A stretch of DNA of 64,000 nucleotides from Clostridiales bacterium (GCA_015069295.1 SVIW01000009.1:1-64000), one strand, 5' to 3'; shown: positions 1 through 7,489, counted from the stretch's first letter. The notes: generated from the sequence alone by a model not told the origin. Made by a program: numbers and translations.

Positions 1-218
1 ATTTTTCCACAATCTCTTATTCCGCCATTCTCGGCTCCCTTGTGCAAAGGGAGCTGTTGAGGCAGCGGAGTGTTGCCTTGCGGTCATTGCGAGCCCATAG
101 GGCGTGGCAATCTCTTTACGTTTGAGATTGCTTCGTCGCTTCACTCCTCGCAATGACGGTAACCCCGCAGTACGACGGAAGGATAGACAAGACCGCCTGC
201 AAGCTCAGCTTGCCGAAT
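1..218. repeat. intergenic dispersed repeats
   Basis: No gene is seen here. Positions 33-56 are a short palindromic unit (GGCTCCCTTGTGCAAAGGGAG core) that recurs at 32585-32608. Positions 83-157 form an inverted repeat: GTCATTGCGAG pairs with CTCGCAATGAC, and an inner GGCAATCTC pairs with GAGATTGC. A related unit starts at 39179. Positions 182-214 (GATAGACAAGAC then GCAAGCTCAGCTTGCC) recur near 32664-32696. Both GATAGACAAGAC copies lie directly beyond the stop codon of a minus-strand gene. They look like REP-type intergenic repeats rather than insertion sequences, since no coding capacity is present. Confidence 0.6.
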
Positions 219-1241
219 TTATCTTTGCACTCTGCCGCTTGCGTCGCCGCCTGCAAGGTTCATAACTTCCGCAACGGAGACCATATTATAATCCCCTTCA
301 ATCGAGTGTTTCAAACAGCTTGCCGCTACCGCAAACTCAATTGCCGCCTGCGGCTCTTTCCCGTTTAACAAACTGTAAATCAAGCCGCCGCCAAAGCTGT
401 CGCCGCCGCCCACTCTGTCCACGATATGCATCGAATATTTCTTGGAAAAATGCGCCTTTCCGTCCGTATACAACATCCCCGACCAGTCGTTGTCGTTCGC
501 GCTCTTGCTTTCACGCAAAGTAATCGCTACGCCTTTAAAATCAAAACGATCCGTCAATTTTTTCGCGACGGAGATATACCCTTCCTTATCCAGCTTGCCG
601 CCGTAGATATCCGTATTATCCGCCTCAATCCCGAACACGTCTTTTGCGTCCTCTTCGTTGGCGATACAATAATCGATATAACTACAAAGTTTGCCCATGA
701 CTTGCCCGGCTTTTTCTTTGCTCCAAAGTTTCTTTCTAAAATTCAAATCGCAGGAAATCGTGATATTCTTTTCTTTTGCCTTTTGGCAAGCGATTTCGCA
801 AATCTCCGCCGTTTCGTCGGAAAGCGCGGGCGTAATCCCCGTAAAATGGAACCATTCTACGCCGTCGAAAATCATATCCCAGTCGAAATCTTCCTTTTTC
901 GCCGTTGCAATCGAGCTATGCGCGCGGTCGTAAACGACCTTAGAGGGACGCTGGGAAGCCCCTTTTTCGCAATAGTAAATACCGACTCTTTCTCCGCCGC
1001 GCACGATTTTCGTCGTATCGACGCCGAATTTACGCAACGAATTCACCGCCGCCTGTCCGATTTCGTGGCTGGGCAATTTGGTTACGAACGCAACGTCTTC
1101 GCCGTAATTCGCCAAAGACACCGCCACGTTTGCCTCCGCACCGCCGAACGTCGCCTCGTAATTTTCGCTTTGCACAAAACGCAAATATCCCATCGGTGCC
1201 AATCTCAACATCAATTCGCCAAACGTTACTACCTTCTTCAT
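219..1241 (-). CDS. kdgK: 2-keto-3-deoxygluconate kinase (PfkB family sugar kinase)
   Basis: Cytosolic sugar kinase of 340 residues. It probably phosphorylates 2-keto-3-deoxygluconate to KDPG with ATP. The PfkB fold is visible: an N-terminal GELMLRLAP strand, a GGAEANVAVSLA motif at about residues 33-44, and the C-terminal anion-hole motif VGGGDSFGGG near residue 277, whose Asp is the catalytic base of the family. The start has a good ribosome site (AAGGAGAAAAGGAA) and lies 12 bp after the YitT gene, so the two are co-transcribed. The substrate is inferred from the KDPG aldolase gene at the head of the same operon; PfkB sequence alone would also allow fructokinase or another sugar kinase. Confidence 0.85.
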   Translation of the reverse strand: MKKVVTFGELMLRLAPMGYLRFVQSENYEATFGGAEANVAVSLANYGEDVAFVTKLPSHEIGQAAVNSLRKFGVDTTKIVRGGERVGIYYCEKGASQRPSKVVYDRAHSSIATAKKEDFDWDMIFDGVEWFHFTGITPALSDETAEICEIACQKAKEKNITISCDLNFRKKLWSKEKAGQVMGKLCSYIDYCIANEEDAKDVFGIEADNTDIYGGKLDKEGYISVAKKLTDRFDFKGVAITLRESKSANDNDWSGMLYTDGKAHFSKKYSMHIVDRVGGGDSFGGGLIYSLLNGKEPQAAIEFAVAASCLKHSIEGDYNMVSVAEVMNLAGGDASGRVQR

Positions 1242-1253
1242 TTCCTTTTCTCC

Positions 1254-2132
1254 TTATTTGTTTTCCTCATTCAACGCTTTAAAGCCCTTTCCTCGAACCT
1301 CAACCGAATCGTTGATGATAATAAACGCCTTTTCGTCAATACTTTTTACAACCTGCTTTAAATGCGAAAGCTGATTGTTTTTAACGCAAGTCAATAAAAC
1401 GTTATGCTCGTTATGCGTATACATACCCTCGCCTTCCAGCATCGTAATTCCGCGCGGGCTGCTCTCTAACAAAGTCTTGGAAATCTCCTCGCCCTTGTCG
1501 GTAATGATAATACACATTTTCGATTTTTCCAAGCCCGTCAACACCAGTTCGGACACTTTCGTGCTGACGAATACGACGATTAACGCGTGCAGCATATTCG
1601 CAGGCTCGCGCAGTACCACCGCGCCCAAAATAACAATCGCCCCGTCCAATATCCCCACGCAAATGGGAATCGTTAAGAACTTGAACCAACGAGTCAATAC
1701 CCGTCCCAAAAGCTCCGTCCCGCCGCTGGAAAACTGATAGCGAACGAACAGCCCTATCCCGACGCCTTGGCAAACCCCGCCGTATAACGACGCCAAAATC
1801 CCGTCATCGGTCAAAGGCGGTAACATCGCCAAAAGGTCGGTAACCACGCCGAGCGTCGCAACCGTCAACAGACAGCGGACGATAAATTTCCAGCCTTGGT
1901 ATTTTAACCCCAACAGCAAAATCGGCAGGTTGATAGCAATCGATATCATACCGACGAACGAAGTCAATTCTTCTTTTAGTTGCGCAATTAAAACGGCAAG
2001 CCCCGTCGCTCCGCCCGCAACGATTGCGTTGGGCGACAAGAAAAGACTGGTGCTCGACCCGTAGGCGATACACCCTAACACCATAAACAGAAACCCTACG
2101 ACCTCTTTGCGAATTTTTTCTTTATTGTGCAT
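1254..2132 (-). CDS. YitT family membrane protein (DUF161/DUF2179)
   Basis: Integral membrane protein of 292 residues with about five or six hydrophobic segments in the first 190 residues, including GGATGLAVLIAQL and SSGGTELLGRVLTRW. A soluble C-terminal domain of DUF2179 type follows (CIIITDKGEEISKTLL, then GITMLEGEGMY). This is the standard architecture of the YitT family, whose substrate is unknown. The ATG overlaps the last codons of the upstream aldolase gene by 11 bp, so translation is probably coupled. Its place between eda and kdgK suggests a transport or export role linked to sugar-acid use; this is inference from position only. Confidence 0.85.
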   Translation of the reverse strand: MHNKEKIRKEVVGFLFMVLGCIAYGSSTSLFLSPNAIVAGGATGLAVLIAQLKEELTSFVGMISIAINLPILLLGLKYQGWKFIVRCLLTVATLGVVTDLLAMLPPLTDDGILASLYGGVCQGVGIGLFVRYQFSSGGTELLGRVLTRWFKFLTIPICVGILDGAIVILGAVVLREPANMLHALIVVFVSTKVSELVLTGLEKSKMCIIITDKGEEISKTLLESSPRGITMLEGEGMYTHNEHNVLLTCVKNNQLSHLKQVVKSIDEKAFIIINDSVEVRGKGFKALNEENK

Positions 2133-2670
2133 TCTCCAACGCCTCTTTTACGAAAAAGCTCCCGCCGATCGCCGCGATTTTATCCCAAGCCAAAAACTCG
2201 TCGATGTTGCTTCTGTCCACCCCGCCCGTAGGGATAAACTTTATCTGCGGGAAAGGTGCAGCCAAAGCTTTCATTGCCTTTAAGCCCCCGTATACGTTCG
2301 CAGGGAAAAACTTCACCGTCGTAATCCCAAGCTCTAACGCCGCCATAATCTCCGTCGGCGTTACGCAACCGGGATAATAGGGAATATTTTTCTTGTTACA
2401 AATCTTTGCAACCGCTACGGAAAGACCGGGCGACACGATAAACTTCGCACCCGCAAGCAAAGCCTCTTTGCATTGTTTTGCATTGATAACCGTACCCGCG
2501 CCGATCAACATATCAGGGTAGTTTTTGCAAGCGTACGCAATCGCTTCCGCCGCACAAGCCGTACGGAAAGTGATTTCCGCGCAGTTTATCCCGCTGTTTT
2601 TAAGCGCCGTCAAAATTTTATCCGTTTCCGAAAGTTCTTTTATCACTACCACGGGGATATATTTTTCCAT
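2122..2670 (-). CDS. eda: KDPG/KHG aldolase
   Basis: 2-keto-3-deoxy-6-phosphogluconate aldolase, 182 residues, a trimeric TIM barrel that splits KDPG into pyruvate and glyceraldehyde 3-phosphate. Visible motifs are EITFRTACA (with the Glu of the active site), IGAGTV, FIVSPGL, and TTVKFFPA near residue 119, whose Lys forms the Schiff base; GCVTPTE and IPTGGV complete the phosphate and substrate pocket. It is slightly shorter than the usual 200-215 residues because the N terminus is compact. It is the first gene of an operon with a YitT gene and kdgK; together eda and kdgK give the lower part of uronate breakdown. Confidence 0.93.
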   Translation of the reverse strand: MEKYIPVVVIKELSETDKILTALKNSGINCAEITFRTACAAEAIAYACKNYPDMLIGAGTVINAKQCKEALLAGAKFIVSPGLSVAVAKICNKKNIPYYPGCVTPTEIMAALELGITTVKFFPANVYGGLKAMKALAAPFPQIKFIPTGGVDRSNIDEFLAWDKIAAIGGSFFVKEALENAQ

Positions 2671-2710
2671 CTTTTTACTCCTTTGTTCTCCCTAAAATTA
2701 TTACTCTTAA

Positions 2711-2739
2711 AGTATACCGCTAAAAAGAAAAAATTGCAA
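2711..2739 (-). promoter_or_regulatory. sigma-A promoter of the eda operon
   Basis: Read on the minus strand: -35 TTGCAA (2734-2739), a 17-bp spacer and -10 TATACT (2711-2716). It lies 40 bp upstream of the eda start, with AAGGAG before the ATG. Confidence 0.7.
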
Positions 2740-2786
2740 CCAAAAAAAACCCCAAAATTTATCCTTTCACTTCATTTTTTCACAAA

Positions 2787-2817
2787 AAAAGCCACGGAAT
2801 TTTTCCGCAGCTTTTCT
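2787..2817 (-). terminator. intrinsic terminator after hpt
   Basis: On the minus strand an 11-bp stem (AAGCTGCGGAA with TTCCGTGGCTT, two G-U pairs) closes a three-base loop and is followed by a run of T. It lies directly after the hpt stop. Confidence 0.75.
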
Positions 2818-2819
2818 TC

Positions 2820-3371
2820 TTATTCTTTAAAAACCCCAATGTAGGGCAAGCCTCTATATTGCTCTGCGCAATCAAGCCCATACCCCACCACGAACTCGTC
2901 GGGAATCGTGAACAGCGAATAGTCCGCTTTAAAGTCCACGATTCTGCGCGAGGGTTTATCAAGCAAGGTAACCACCCGCAAAGATAAGGGTTTGCGCGCT
3001 TTCAATAATTTAACGACGTCGTTTAAAGTGCGACCCGTATCAATAATATCTTCCACAATCACCACGTGATACCCGCTGATATCTTGCGACAAATCCATCG
3101 TGATTTGCACGACGCCGGACGACTGCGTACCGCTATAATAACTTTTTGCGCACATAAACCCGATTTCGCAAGGCACGCGCACCGCACGGCACAAATCCGC
3201 CAAAAACACGAACGCGCCCTTTAAAATACTAACGAGCAAAATCGGTCTACCGTCGTAAATCCCGTCAATCCACTCGCCCGCCTTTTTTACGGCAGCCTTG
3301 ACTTCCTCTTCGGCAATTAAAACGGTTTTCGCCTTATCGTAATACTGACTAATCTCTTTTTCTTTCTCCAT
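2820..3371 (-). CDS. hpt: hypoxanthine phosphoribosyltransferase
   Basis: Purine salvage enzyme of 183 residues that makes IMP/GMP from hypoxanthine/guanine and PRPP. The PRPP-binding loop VIVEDIIDTGRTL (about residues 104-116) has the acidic pair and the TG of the type I phosphoribosyltransferase motif. LLVSILKGAFVF and the flexible-loop SYYSG are also present, and VVGYGLDCAEQYRGLPYIGV is the C-terminal signature of the HPRT family. Length is normal. It lies 56 bp downstream of the stump of an NCS2 purine permease, so the ancestral operon was probably permease-hpt. No clear promoter is seen directly upstream. Confidence 0.95.
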   Translation of the reverse strand: MEKEKEISQYYDKAKTVLIAEEEVKAAVKKAGEWIDGIYDGRPILLVSILKGAFVFLADLCRAVRVPCEIGFMCAKSYYSGTQSSGVVQITMDLSQDISGYHVVIVEDIIDTGRTLNDVVKLLKARKPLSLRVVTLLDKPSRRIVDFKADYSLFTIPDEFVVGYGLDCAEQYRGLPYIGVFKE

Positions 3372-3427
3372 AGTAAAACCACCTGCAACGCCTTAAATCG
3401 TTTTATTTAATCGATTCTTTATCAGCC

Positions 3428-3688
3428 TTAAAGAACGGTAGGCACGAAGAAATAAACGACAAAGAGCACCGTTACCACGATTGCCACGACGGAAACGTCC
3501 CAAACGGGCTTTTCCTTCTTCGTAATCGCATATTTAACAAGTTCTACGAGGTATGCAAAAATCGACATCAACGTATAGGAAACCATACCGATACCAATCC
3601 CTTTGGTAATCGAATAGGAAAGCACCATAACGGCAATCGTAAGGAACGCAGCCGTTGCGTTGATTGCATTAATTTTAAAGAGTTTTCT
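3428..3688 (-). pseudogene. 3' remnant of an NCS2 family purine permease
   Basis: Only about 87 codons remain, read from just after an in-frame TAG at 3689-3691 to the stop at 3428. The reading frame upstream of the first ATG (3628) still encodes AINATAAFLTIAVMVLSYS, and the frame continues with ITKGIGIGMVSYTLM, which together match the last transmembrane helices of NCS2 (AdeP/GhxP/PbuG) permeases: AFLTI...YSI..GI..G..SY. Full members have about 430-480 residues, so roughly 80 percent is missing at the 5' side. The break abuts the duplicated tRNA-terminator repeat of the restriction-modification island, which suggests that the insertion destroyed the gene. Confidence 0.75.
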
Positions 3689-3748
3689 CTATTGTAACAT
3701 ATTTTTTCACCCACCGCAAGTACTTTAGGAAAAATTTATTTTACTTTT

Positions 3749-3847
3749 TTTCTCGCTCCTCGCGCGAACACCCGATAACGCGGGAACTCTTATTCTTCGC
3801 CGCAGACAAAGAAAAACGAGATACCGCTTGGTATCTCGTTTTTCTTG
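3749..3847. repeat. 99-bp direct repeat, copy A
   Basis: Identical over all 99 bp, as far as can be read by eye, to 6586-6684. It contains the bidirectional terminator hairpin that follows tRNA-Gln in copy B (arms 3809-3825 and 3830-3846, GAGATACC/GGTATCTC core). The two copies are in direct orientation and bracket the restriction-modification gene. Here the hairpin can serve as terminator for that gene, which stops at 3910. Confidence 0.85.
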
Positions 3848-3852
3848 TGAAT

Positions 3853-3870
3853 GGGCGATAAAAAAGATAT
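3853..3870. repeat. 18-bp inverted repeat, left end of island
   Basis: GGGCGATAAAAAAGATAT is the exact reverse complement of 6482-6499. Together they form inverted ends just inside the 99-bp direct repeats. Directly next to it (3875-3905) the minus strand reads GTTCAAGTC, reminiscent of a tRNA T-loop, but no complete tRNA can be folded. Confidence 0.6.
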
Positions 3871-3909
3871 TATTTGTAGTTTCGATGTAGACTTGAACTA
3901 CCACAACAG

Positions 3910-6216
3910 TTAATGTTTCATAATATCAATAACCTTATTCGATAGTTCAGAAACTTTTTCGAATATACTACTTTCACTGTCTATCAGCGGTGCAGGCGGA
4001 GCGGTAAGCTTTATTTGTTTTAAACGCTTCAAAATTGCCATTCTTCCATAGAAAAAGCGCCATCTTTGCATATTGATTTGTGCTGCAAACCATACCAATT
4101 CTTCATAAGACATATTATATTTGGGAACCAAAACACGAACAGCACTTCCACCGTTTCCTCTTGCCATGAAACGCCATGGTTGAACACACGCTCTACCAAA
4201 ACATGTAACTGTTATAGCACCATCCGCAAAAACTTCTCCATCGACATCACCAACCAGTCGAATAATACTGTTTTGTGGATCGCCAGAAGAAACATAAGGA
4301 CAGGATCCGGCATGATAATTGCTTTCTCCGCTAGATTTGCCGCCTTTCACAACAAAAAATCTTTCTATCGAATCTGTTTCCCCATATGGCATTGAGGGGA
4401 GATTTTTCCAAGATGGAAAATCGGGAAGCACTTCGTCAGCTATATCTTCAACACAAACTGCCGTAGTCAAAATAGACTTTGTAATCTCATCGCGACAACT
4501 GCTTTGCTCTTCTTCGGGAAATTCAGGTTGCGGCAAATACTGCTCGGGACAAAATTCAGCCCCCTCCTGCATGATTTTTTCTGCTTTTATAACTGTAGCT
4601 AATTTTGAATTGACTTTTTGACCTAATCTAAATTTCCTAAATTCGCCAAGCATTTCTTCTAATTGCGAACCATCAGCCTCTACGCGTTTCCCTTTTAGTT
4701 TCCTATATCCATCATTCCAAATTTTTGCCATAAAAACATCATCTGTAGCTTTTTGGCTATATGGAGCCGCTATCATGATGGTTGTATCAACTGCCGTAGG
4801 ATAAAATAAATCACCCGGAAGACTAATCATTCCTAAAACGGAGTTTTTTTCTAAGAATGAATTTCTCCATTTAGCATTATCTTCATCTGCAAAAATCCCC
4901 GATTTAACAACGACTGCAAGAAGTCCCGTCCTGTGTAAGGCTGCCATTGCGGCATCTATAAAATTCCGTTCCGGTTCATCTTCTTGAGAAAAAGGAGGAT
5001 TAATAAGTGCCTTTGTAAATCTTCCCTTTACGGTCTGTAAACTGTGTTCATCAAAGCAACTTGCGTTTTCAATATGACTCTTTCCATCACCTCTAAAAAA
5101 CATATTAAGCGCAGCTAATGCCCAAACAGTCGGGTTTGTATCAAATCCGTATAATGATTCTCTAATTATGGAATAAGAAATACCCATATCTTTAGATGTT
5201 TTCATCATTCTGTCGAAAGATGCAACCAAGAAACCACCAGAACCACATGCAATATCAATAACGGTATCTCTTGCTGTTACTTCAATTAATTCCGCACAAA
5301 ATTTTGTAATATGCCGAGGCGTAAAAACAATTCCTAACGAATTATTGTCATAGCCATATCTAATAAAAGCTTCATACAACAATCCTAAAAAATCAGTGTC
5401 CGTTCTCAATAGTGATTTAATATTTAGCGATTTTAAAATATATACAATCTTACTCATTTTGGGTGCCAGTCTTGCATAATCAGCATCCAAAAGTTTTAAT
5501 GTTTCTACTAATTGCTTTTTCTTCGATTCTTCAAAATGATCTGTTGTAGCAATTGCAGCCTCTACTAATTCATTAATGGAGGATAATTCATTTCCGCTAC
5601 CTAAATCAATTTCACCTTGATAGAGAGCTGTAATCACTGCTCCCAATACTTTGGGCCTTAGCGAAGGTTCAATTTTTGCCGAACGTAAAAGAGCGGAAAG
5701 TTCAATGGCAACTGAAATATAATCCGATACTTTAGGAACGGTTACTTCAGTCGTTCCGTTTTTAGTTAAAAGGGCTGTTTCCAATTCTCCTACTGTCGGA
5801 AAACTTGTCAAGTTAAAACCATGTGAAGACAGAGGAACCCAATTGTTATTGAGCAAAAAAACAGTTTTAAACAAGTAGCCATTATCTTCTTCGCCCGCAA
5901 CGCCAATAGCTATGGTAATTGAAAAATTTCCAGCGCGGTTAATAGTTTCCGCATAATCAATTGCTTCTGAAAGGGCTGTGTCAATTTTCTTTATATCGTT
6001 TTTTGCTTCGACAACAATAACAGGCGTTCCTTGTTTACACACTAAAAAATCAGGTTTTGCTTTATCTAATCCAATATTAGGAAAATAATCCTCTATTTCC
6101 TGTTCTTCCAAAAAATCTCCACCTTTTTGTAAGTGCTTAGTATTCCATCCCTTTTGATTGGCAACTTCTCTTATCAAATATCTGCAACGCGATTCTGCTC
6201 GTTTGCTACTTGCCAT
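3910..6216 (-). CDS. single-chain restriction-modification enzyme (nuclease, N6-adenine methylase, specificity domain)
   Basis: One polypeptide of 768 residues that resembles type IIG/BcgI-like enzymes. Residues about 1-150 form an HSDR_N-type nuclease domain: KPDFLV then VIVVEAKN supplies the D...ExK catalytic residues of a PD-(D/E)xK fold. The middle is an N6-adenine methylase: FTPRHITKFCAELI, the SAM motif DIACGSGGF near residue 318 and catalytic NPPF near 410. The last 170 residues (FFVVKGGKSSGESNYHAGSC and on) look like a target-recognition domain of HsdS type. There is no separate HsdR, HsdS or methylase gene nearby. The gene is clearly more AT-rich than its neighbours, has its own strong promoter and is bracketed by direct repeats, all signs of acquisition. 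Start chosen by AGGAGGAGA. Confidence 0.85.
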   Translation of the reverse strand: MASSKRAESRCRYLIREVANQKGWNTKHLQKGGDFLEEQEIEDYFPNIGLDKAKPDFLVCKQGTPVIVVEAKNDIKKIDTALSEAIDYAETINRAGNFSITIAIGVAGEEDNGYLFKTVFLLNNNWVPLSSHGFNLTSFPTVGELETALLTKNGTTEVTVPKVSDYISVAIELSALLRSAKIEPSLRPKVLGAVITALYQGEIDLGSGNELSSINELVEAAIATTDHFEESKKKQLVETLKLLDADYARLAPKMSKIVYILKSLNIKSLLRTDTDFLGLLYEAFIRYGYDNNSLGIVFTPRHITKFCAELIEVTARDTVIDIACGSGGFLVASFDRMMKTSKDMGISYSIIRESLYGFDTNPTVWALAALNMFFRGDGKSHIENASCFDEHSLQTVKGRFTKALINPPFSQEDEPERNFIDAAMAALHRTGLLAVVVKSGIFADEDNAKWRNSFLEKNSVLGMISLPGDLFYPTAVDTTIMIAAPYSQKATDDVFMAKIWNDGYRKLKGKRVEADGSQLEEMLGEFRKFRLGQKVNSKLATVIKAEKIMQEGAEFCPEQYLPQPEFPEEEQSSCRDEITKSILTTAVCVEDIADEVLPDFPSWKNLPSMPYGETDSIERFFVVKGGKSSGESNYHAGSCPYVSSGDPQNSIIRLVGDVDGEVFADGAITVTCFGRACVQPWRFMARGNGGSAVRVLVPKYNMSYEELVWFAAQINMQRWRFFYGRMAILKRLKQIKLTAPPAPLIDSESSIFEKVSELSNKVIDIMKH

Positions 6217-6231
6217 AAGATTCTCCTCCTA

Positions 6232-6280
6232 CAGAATATAAAATAACTATCAGAATATAAAATAACTATCTTAAGATAGT
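6232..6280 (-). promoter_or_regulatory. operator-like palindrome and tandem repeat before the RM gene
   Basis: A 19-bp unit (CAGAATATAAAATAACTAT) occurs twice in tandem at 6232-6250 and 6251-6269. It runs into a perfect 16-bp palindrome ACTATCTTAAGATAGT at 6265-6280 that covers the expected transcription start. Such a symmetrical site at +1 is typical of a repressor operator. No controller protein gene is seen in the window, so the enzyme itself or a remote factor may bind. Confidence 0.55.
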
Positions 6281-6283
6281 ATA

Positions 6284-6312
6284 ATTATAACAAATAAAGA
6301 AAGAACTGTCAA
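6284..6312 (-). promoter_or_regulatory. consensus sigma-A promoter of the RM gene
   Basis: On the minus strand TTGACA (6307-6312), a 17-bp spacer and TATAAT (6284-6289): a perfect match to the consensus in both hexamers and spacing, unlike most promoters in this window. It drives the restriction-modification gene 68 bp downstream. Confidence 0.85.
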
Positions 6313-6442
6313 GATTATTGCAACTCTTTTTAGGATTTCTATATAGTGTTTCGGTTGATGATTTTACGCAGATACAAATCCTTTCGGTATCGGAAAATAC
6401 CCATTTTTATCTTCAAAATCGAACAAAAATTTCGCCCTAAAA

Positions 6443-6476
6443 AAGCGAAAAAGCCTTGAAAAATCAAGGCTTTTTG
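6443..6476. terminator. bidirectional hairpin terminator
   Basis: AAAAAGCCTTGA pairs with TCAAGGCTTTTT across a four-base loop and has A/T tracts on both sides. It isolates the RM promoter from the tRNA side. Confidence 0.65.
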
Positions 6477-6481
6477 CTGCG

Positions 6482-6520
6482 ATATCTTTTTTATCGCCCT
6501 TTTATGGCTGGGGCGAAGTG
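6482..6520. repeat. 18-bp inverted repeat and 16-bp tRNA 3'-end duplicate
   Basis: 6482-6499 is the inverse of 3853-3870. At 6505-6520 TGGCTGGGGCGAAGTG repeats the last 16 bases of the tRNA-Gln gene, CCA included (6683-6698), in the same orientation. Partial tRNA 3' ends are the usual att scar of tRNA-targeting integrases. Just beyond (6524-6542) lies a perfect TTGACAAC/GTTGTCAA hairpin. There is no integrase gene in the window. Confidence 0.6.
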
Positions 6521-6585
6521 GTATTGACAACCAAGTTGTCAAAGCGTCGTCGCTCGCCAACCTTCGCCCTCTGCCCAAGAAAGGA

Positions 6586-6684
6586 TTTCTCGCTCCTCGC
6601 GCGAACACCCGATAACGCGGGAACTCTTATTCTTCGCCGCAGACAAAGAAAAACGAGATACCGCTTGGTATCTCGTTTTTCTTG
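6586..6684. repeat. 99-bp direct repeat, copy B, with tRNA-Gln terminator
   Basis: Second copy of the repeat at 3749-3847. It begins directly at the 3' end of tRNA-Gln on the minus strand. Its hairpin (arms 6646-6662 and 6667-6683) is the natural terminator of the tRNA transcript, so this is probably the original location and copy A the derivative. Confidence 0.85.
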
Positions 6685-6757
6685 GCTGGGGCGAAGTGAT
6701 TCGAACACCCGAATGACGGAGTCAGAGTCCGTTGCCTTACCGCTTGGCGACGCCCCA
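6683..6757 (-). tRNA. tRNA-Gln (anticodon CUG)
   Basis: Read on the minus strand: a seven-base acceptor stem TGGGGCG pairs with CGCCCCA, discriminator G, and an encoded CCA at 6683-6685. The anticodon arm is ACGGA-CTCTGAC-TCCGT, loop bases 34-36 are CTG, with U33 in place. The T arm is CGGGT-GTTCGAATC type with the invariant TTCGA. It decodes CAG. The rho-independent hairpin follows at once. The position next to the RM island makes it the likely insertion target. Confidence 0.93.
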
Positions 6758-6929
6758 ATATGTGGAAAACAAATTCGTTTTACTTGCGTTATTTTATCAA
6801 ACTTTTTTCTATTTTGCAAGCGTTTTCATACCTTTTTCAAAACTTTTTTCATTTTTCGATAAAAAATCCCCCAGCCTTTTCTTTTTCGCCCTTTCCTTTA
6901 TTTTATGATACTCTAAAAAAGGAGTTTTT

Positions 6930-7487
6930 ATGTTTTTATCTGAACTTGTAAAAAAAGAAATCTATTCCAGCGGCGAAGAACGGGGCGTTTGCTTAGGTAT
7001 AGGCGTTTCCTTAAAAACCAACGCTGTCAAATACCTCTTATGCGCCTGCGATAAACAAAGCAACTCCCCCGATTTTGCCCTGCCTATTTCCGCAATTTTA
7101 TCCGTTGACGATAAAATCCGTTTGCGCGCTCTGCGCGCCGTCCCGCCCAAAAGCTGCATCCGACTTTTCCCCGCTCTTCCCGTCTACGCCTTCAACGGAC
7201 GTCTTTTGGGCAAGATCCACGATATCGCCATACGGGAAAATACCGTTACGGAAATTTTTGTTGATTCCTTCTCCTTTTCACCCCGCGCAATTCTCGCCTG
7301 CGCCGACGTCGTTATTTTGCGAAAAGAACAGGTCTTCCCACTCGGTCAACGCATACCTGCCCCCTTGTTACCCCTATTAGGCAACAAAAACGAAAGGATT
7401 GTTACAAAGCCCGTTTTACGCACCGCAATGCAAAAGGGCGCGCTTGTAAAATTGACTTTGTCTTTGCCCCCTTTTACAAAACCGTAA
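6930..7487 (+). CDS. PRC-barrel-like protein
   Basis: Soluble protein of 185 residues with no signal peptide. The central part reads PVYAFNGRLLGKIHDIAIRENTVTEIFVD, the usual V...G..LG.V.D pattern of PRC-barrel domains, preceded by a first barrel-like part (GVCLGIGVSL...YLLCA). PRC barrels bind RNA-processing or cell-division partners in other bacteria (RimM, YlmC). The specific role here is unknown. The start has AAAAAAGGAG seven bases upstream. It faces the next gene tail to tail with only 2 bp between stops. Basic, proline-rich last 30 residues (RTAMQKGALVKLTL) are unassigned. Confidence 0.55.
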   Translation: MFLSELVKKEIYSSGEERGVCLGIGVSLKTNAVKYLLCACDKQSNSPDFALPISAILSVDDKIRLRALRAVPPKSCIRLFPALPVYAFNGRLLGKIHDIAIRENTVTEIFVDSFSFSPRAILACADVVILRKEQVFPLGQRIPAPLLPLLGNKNERIVTKPVLRTAMQKGALVKLTLSLPPFTKP

Positions 7488-7489
7488 CG

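Noticed and set aside
3875-3905. tRNA-like T-arm (GTTCAAGTC) at the left end of the RM island
   Set aside because: The stem has a mismatch and no further tRNA parts are present; listed only as a possible scar.
3910-6216. Classical type I restriction system
   Set aside because: There are no separate hsdR, hsdM and hsdS genes; all domains are in one chain and no helicase motifs are present.
6505-6560. Second tRNA next to tRNA-Gln
   Set aside because: Only the last 16 bases match; no anticodon arm or T-loop can be folded, and a simple hairpin follows.
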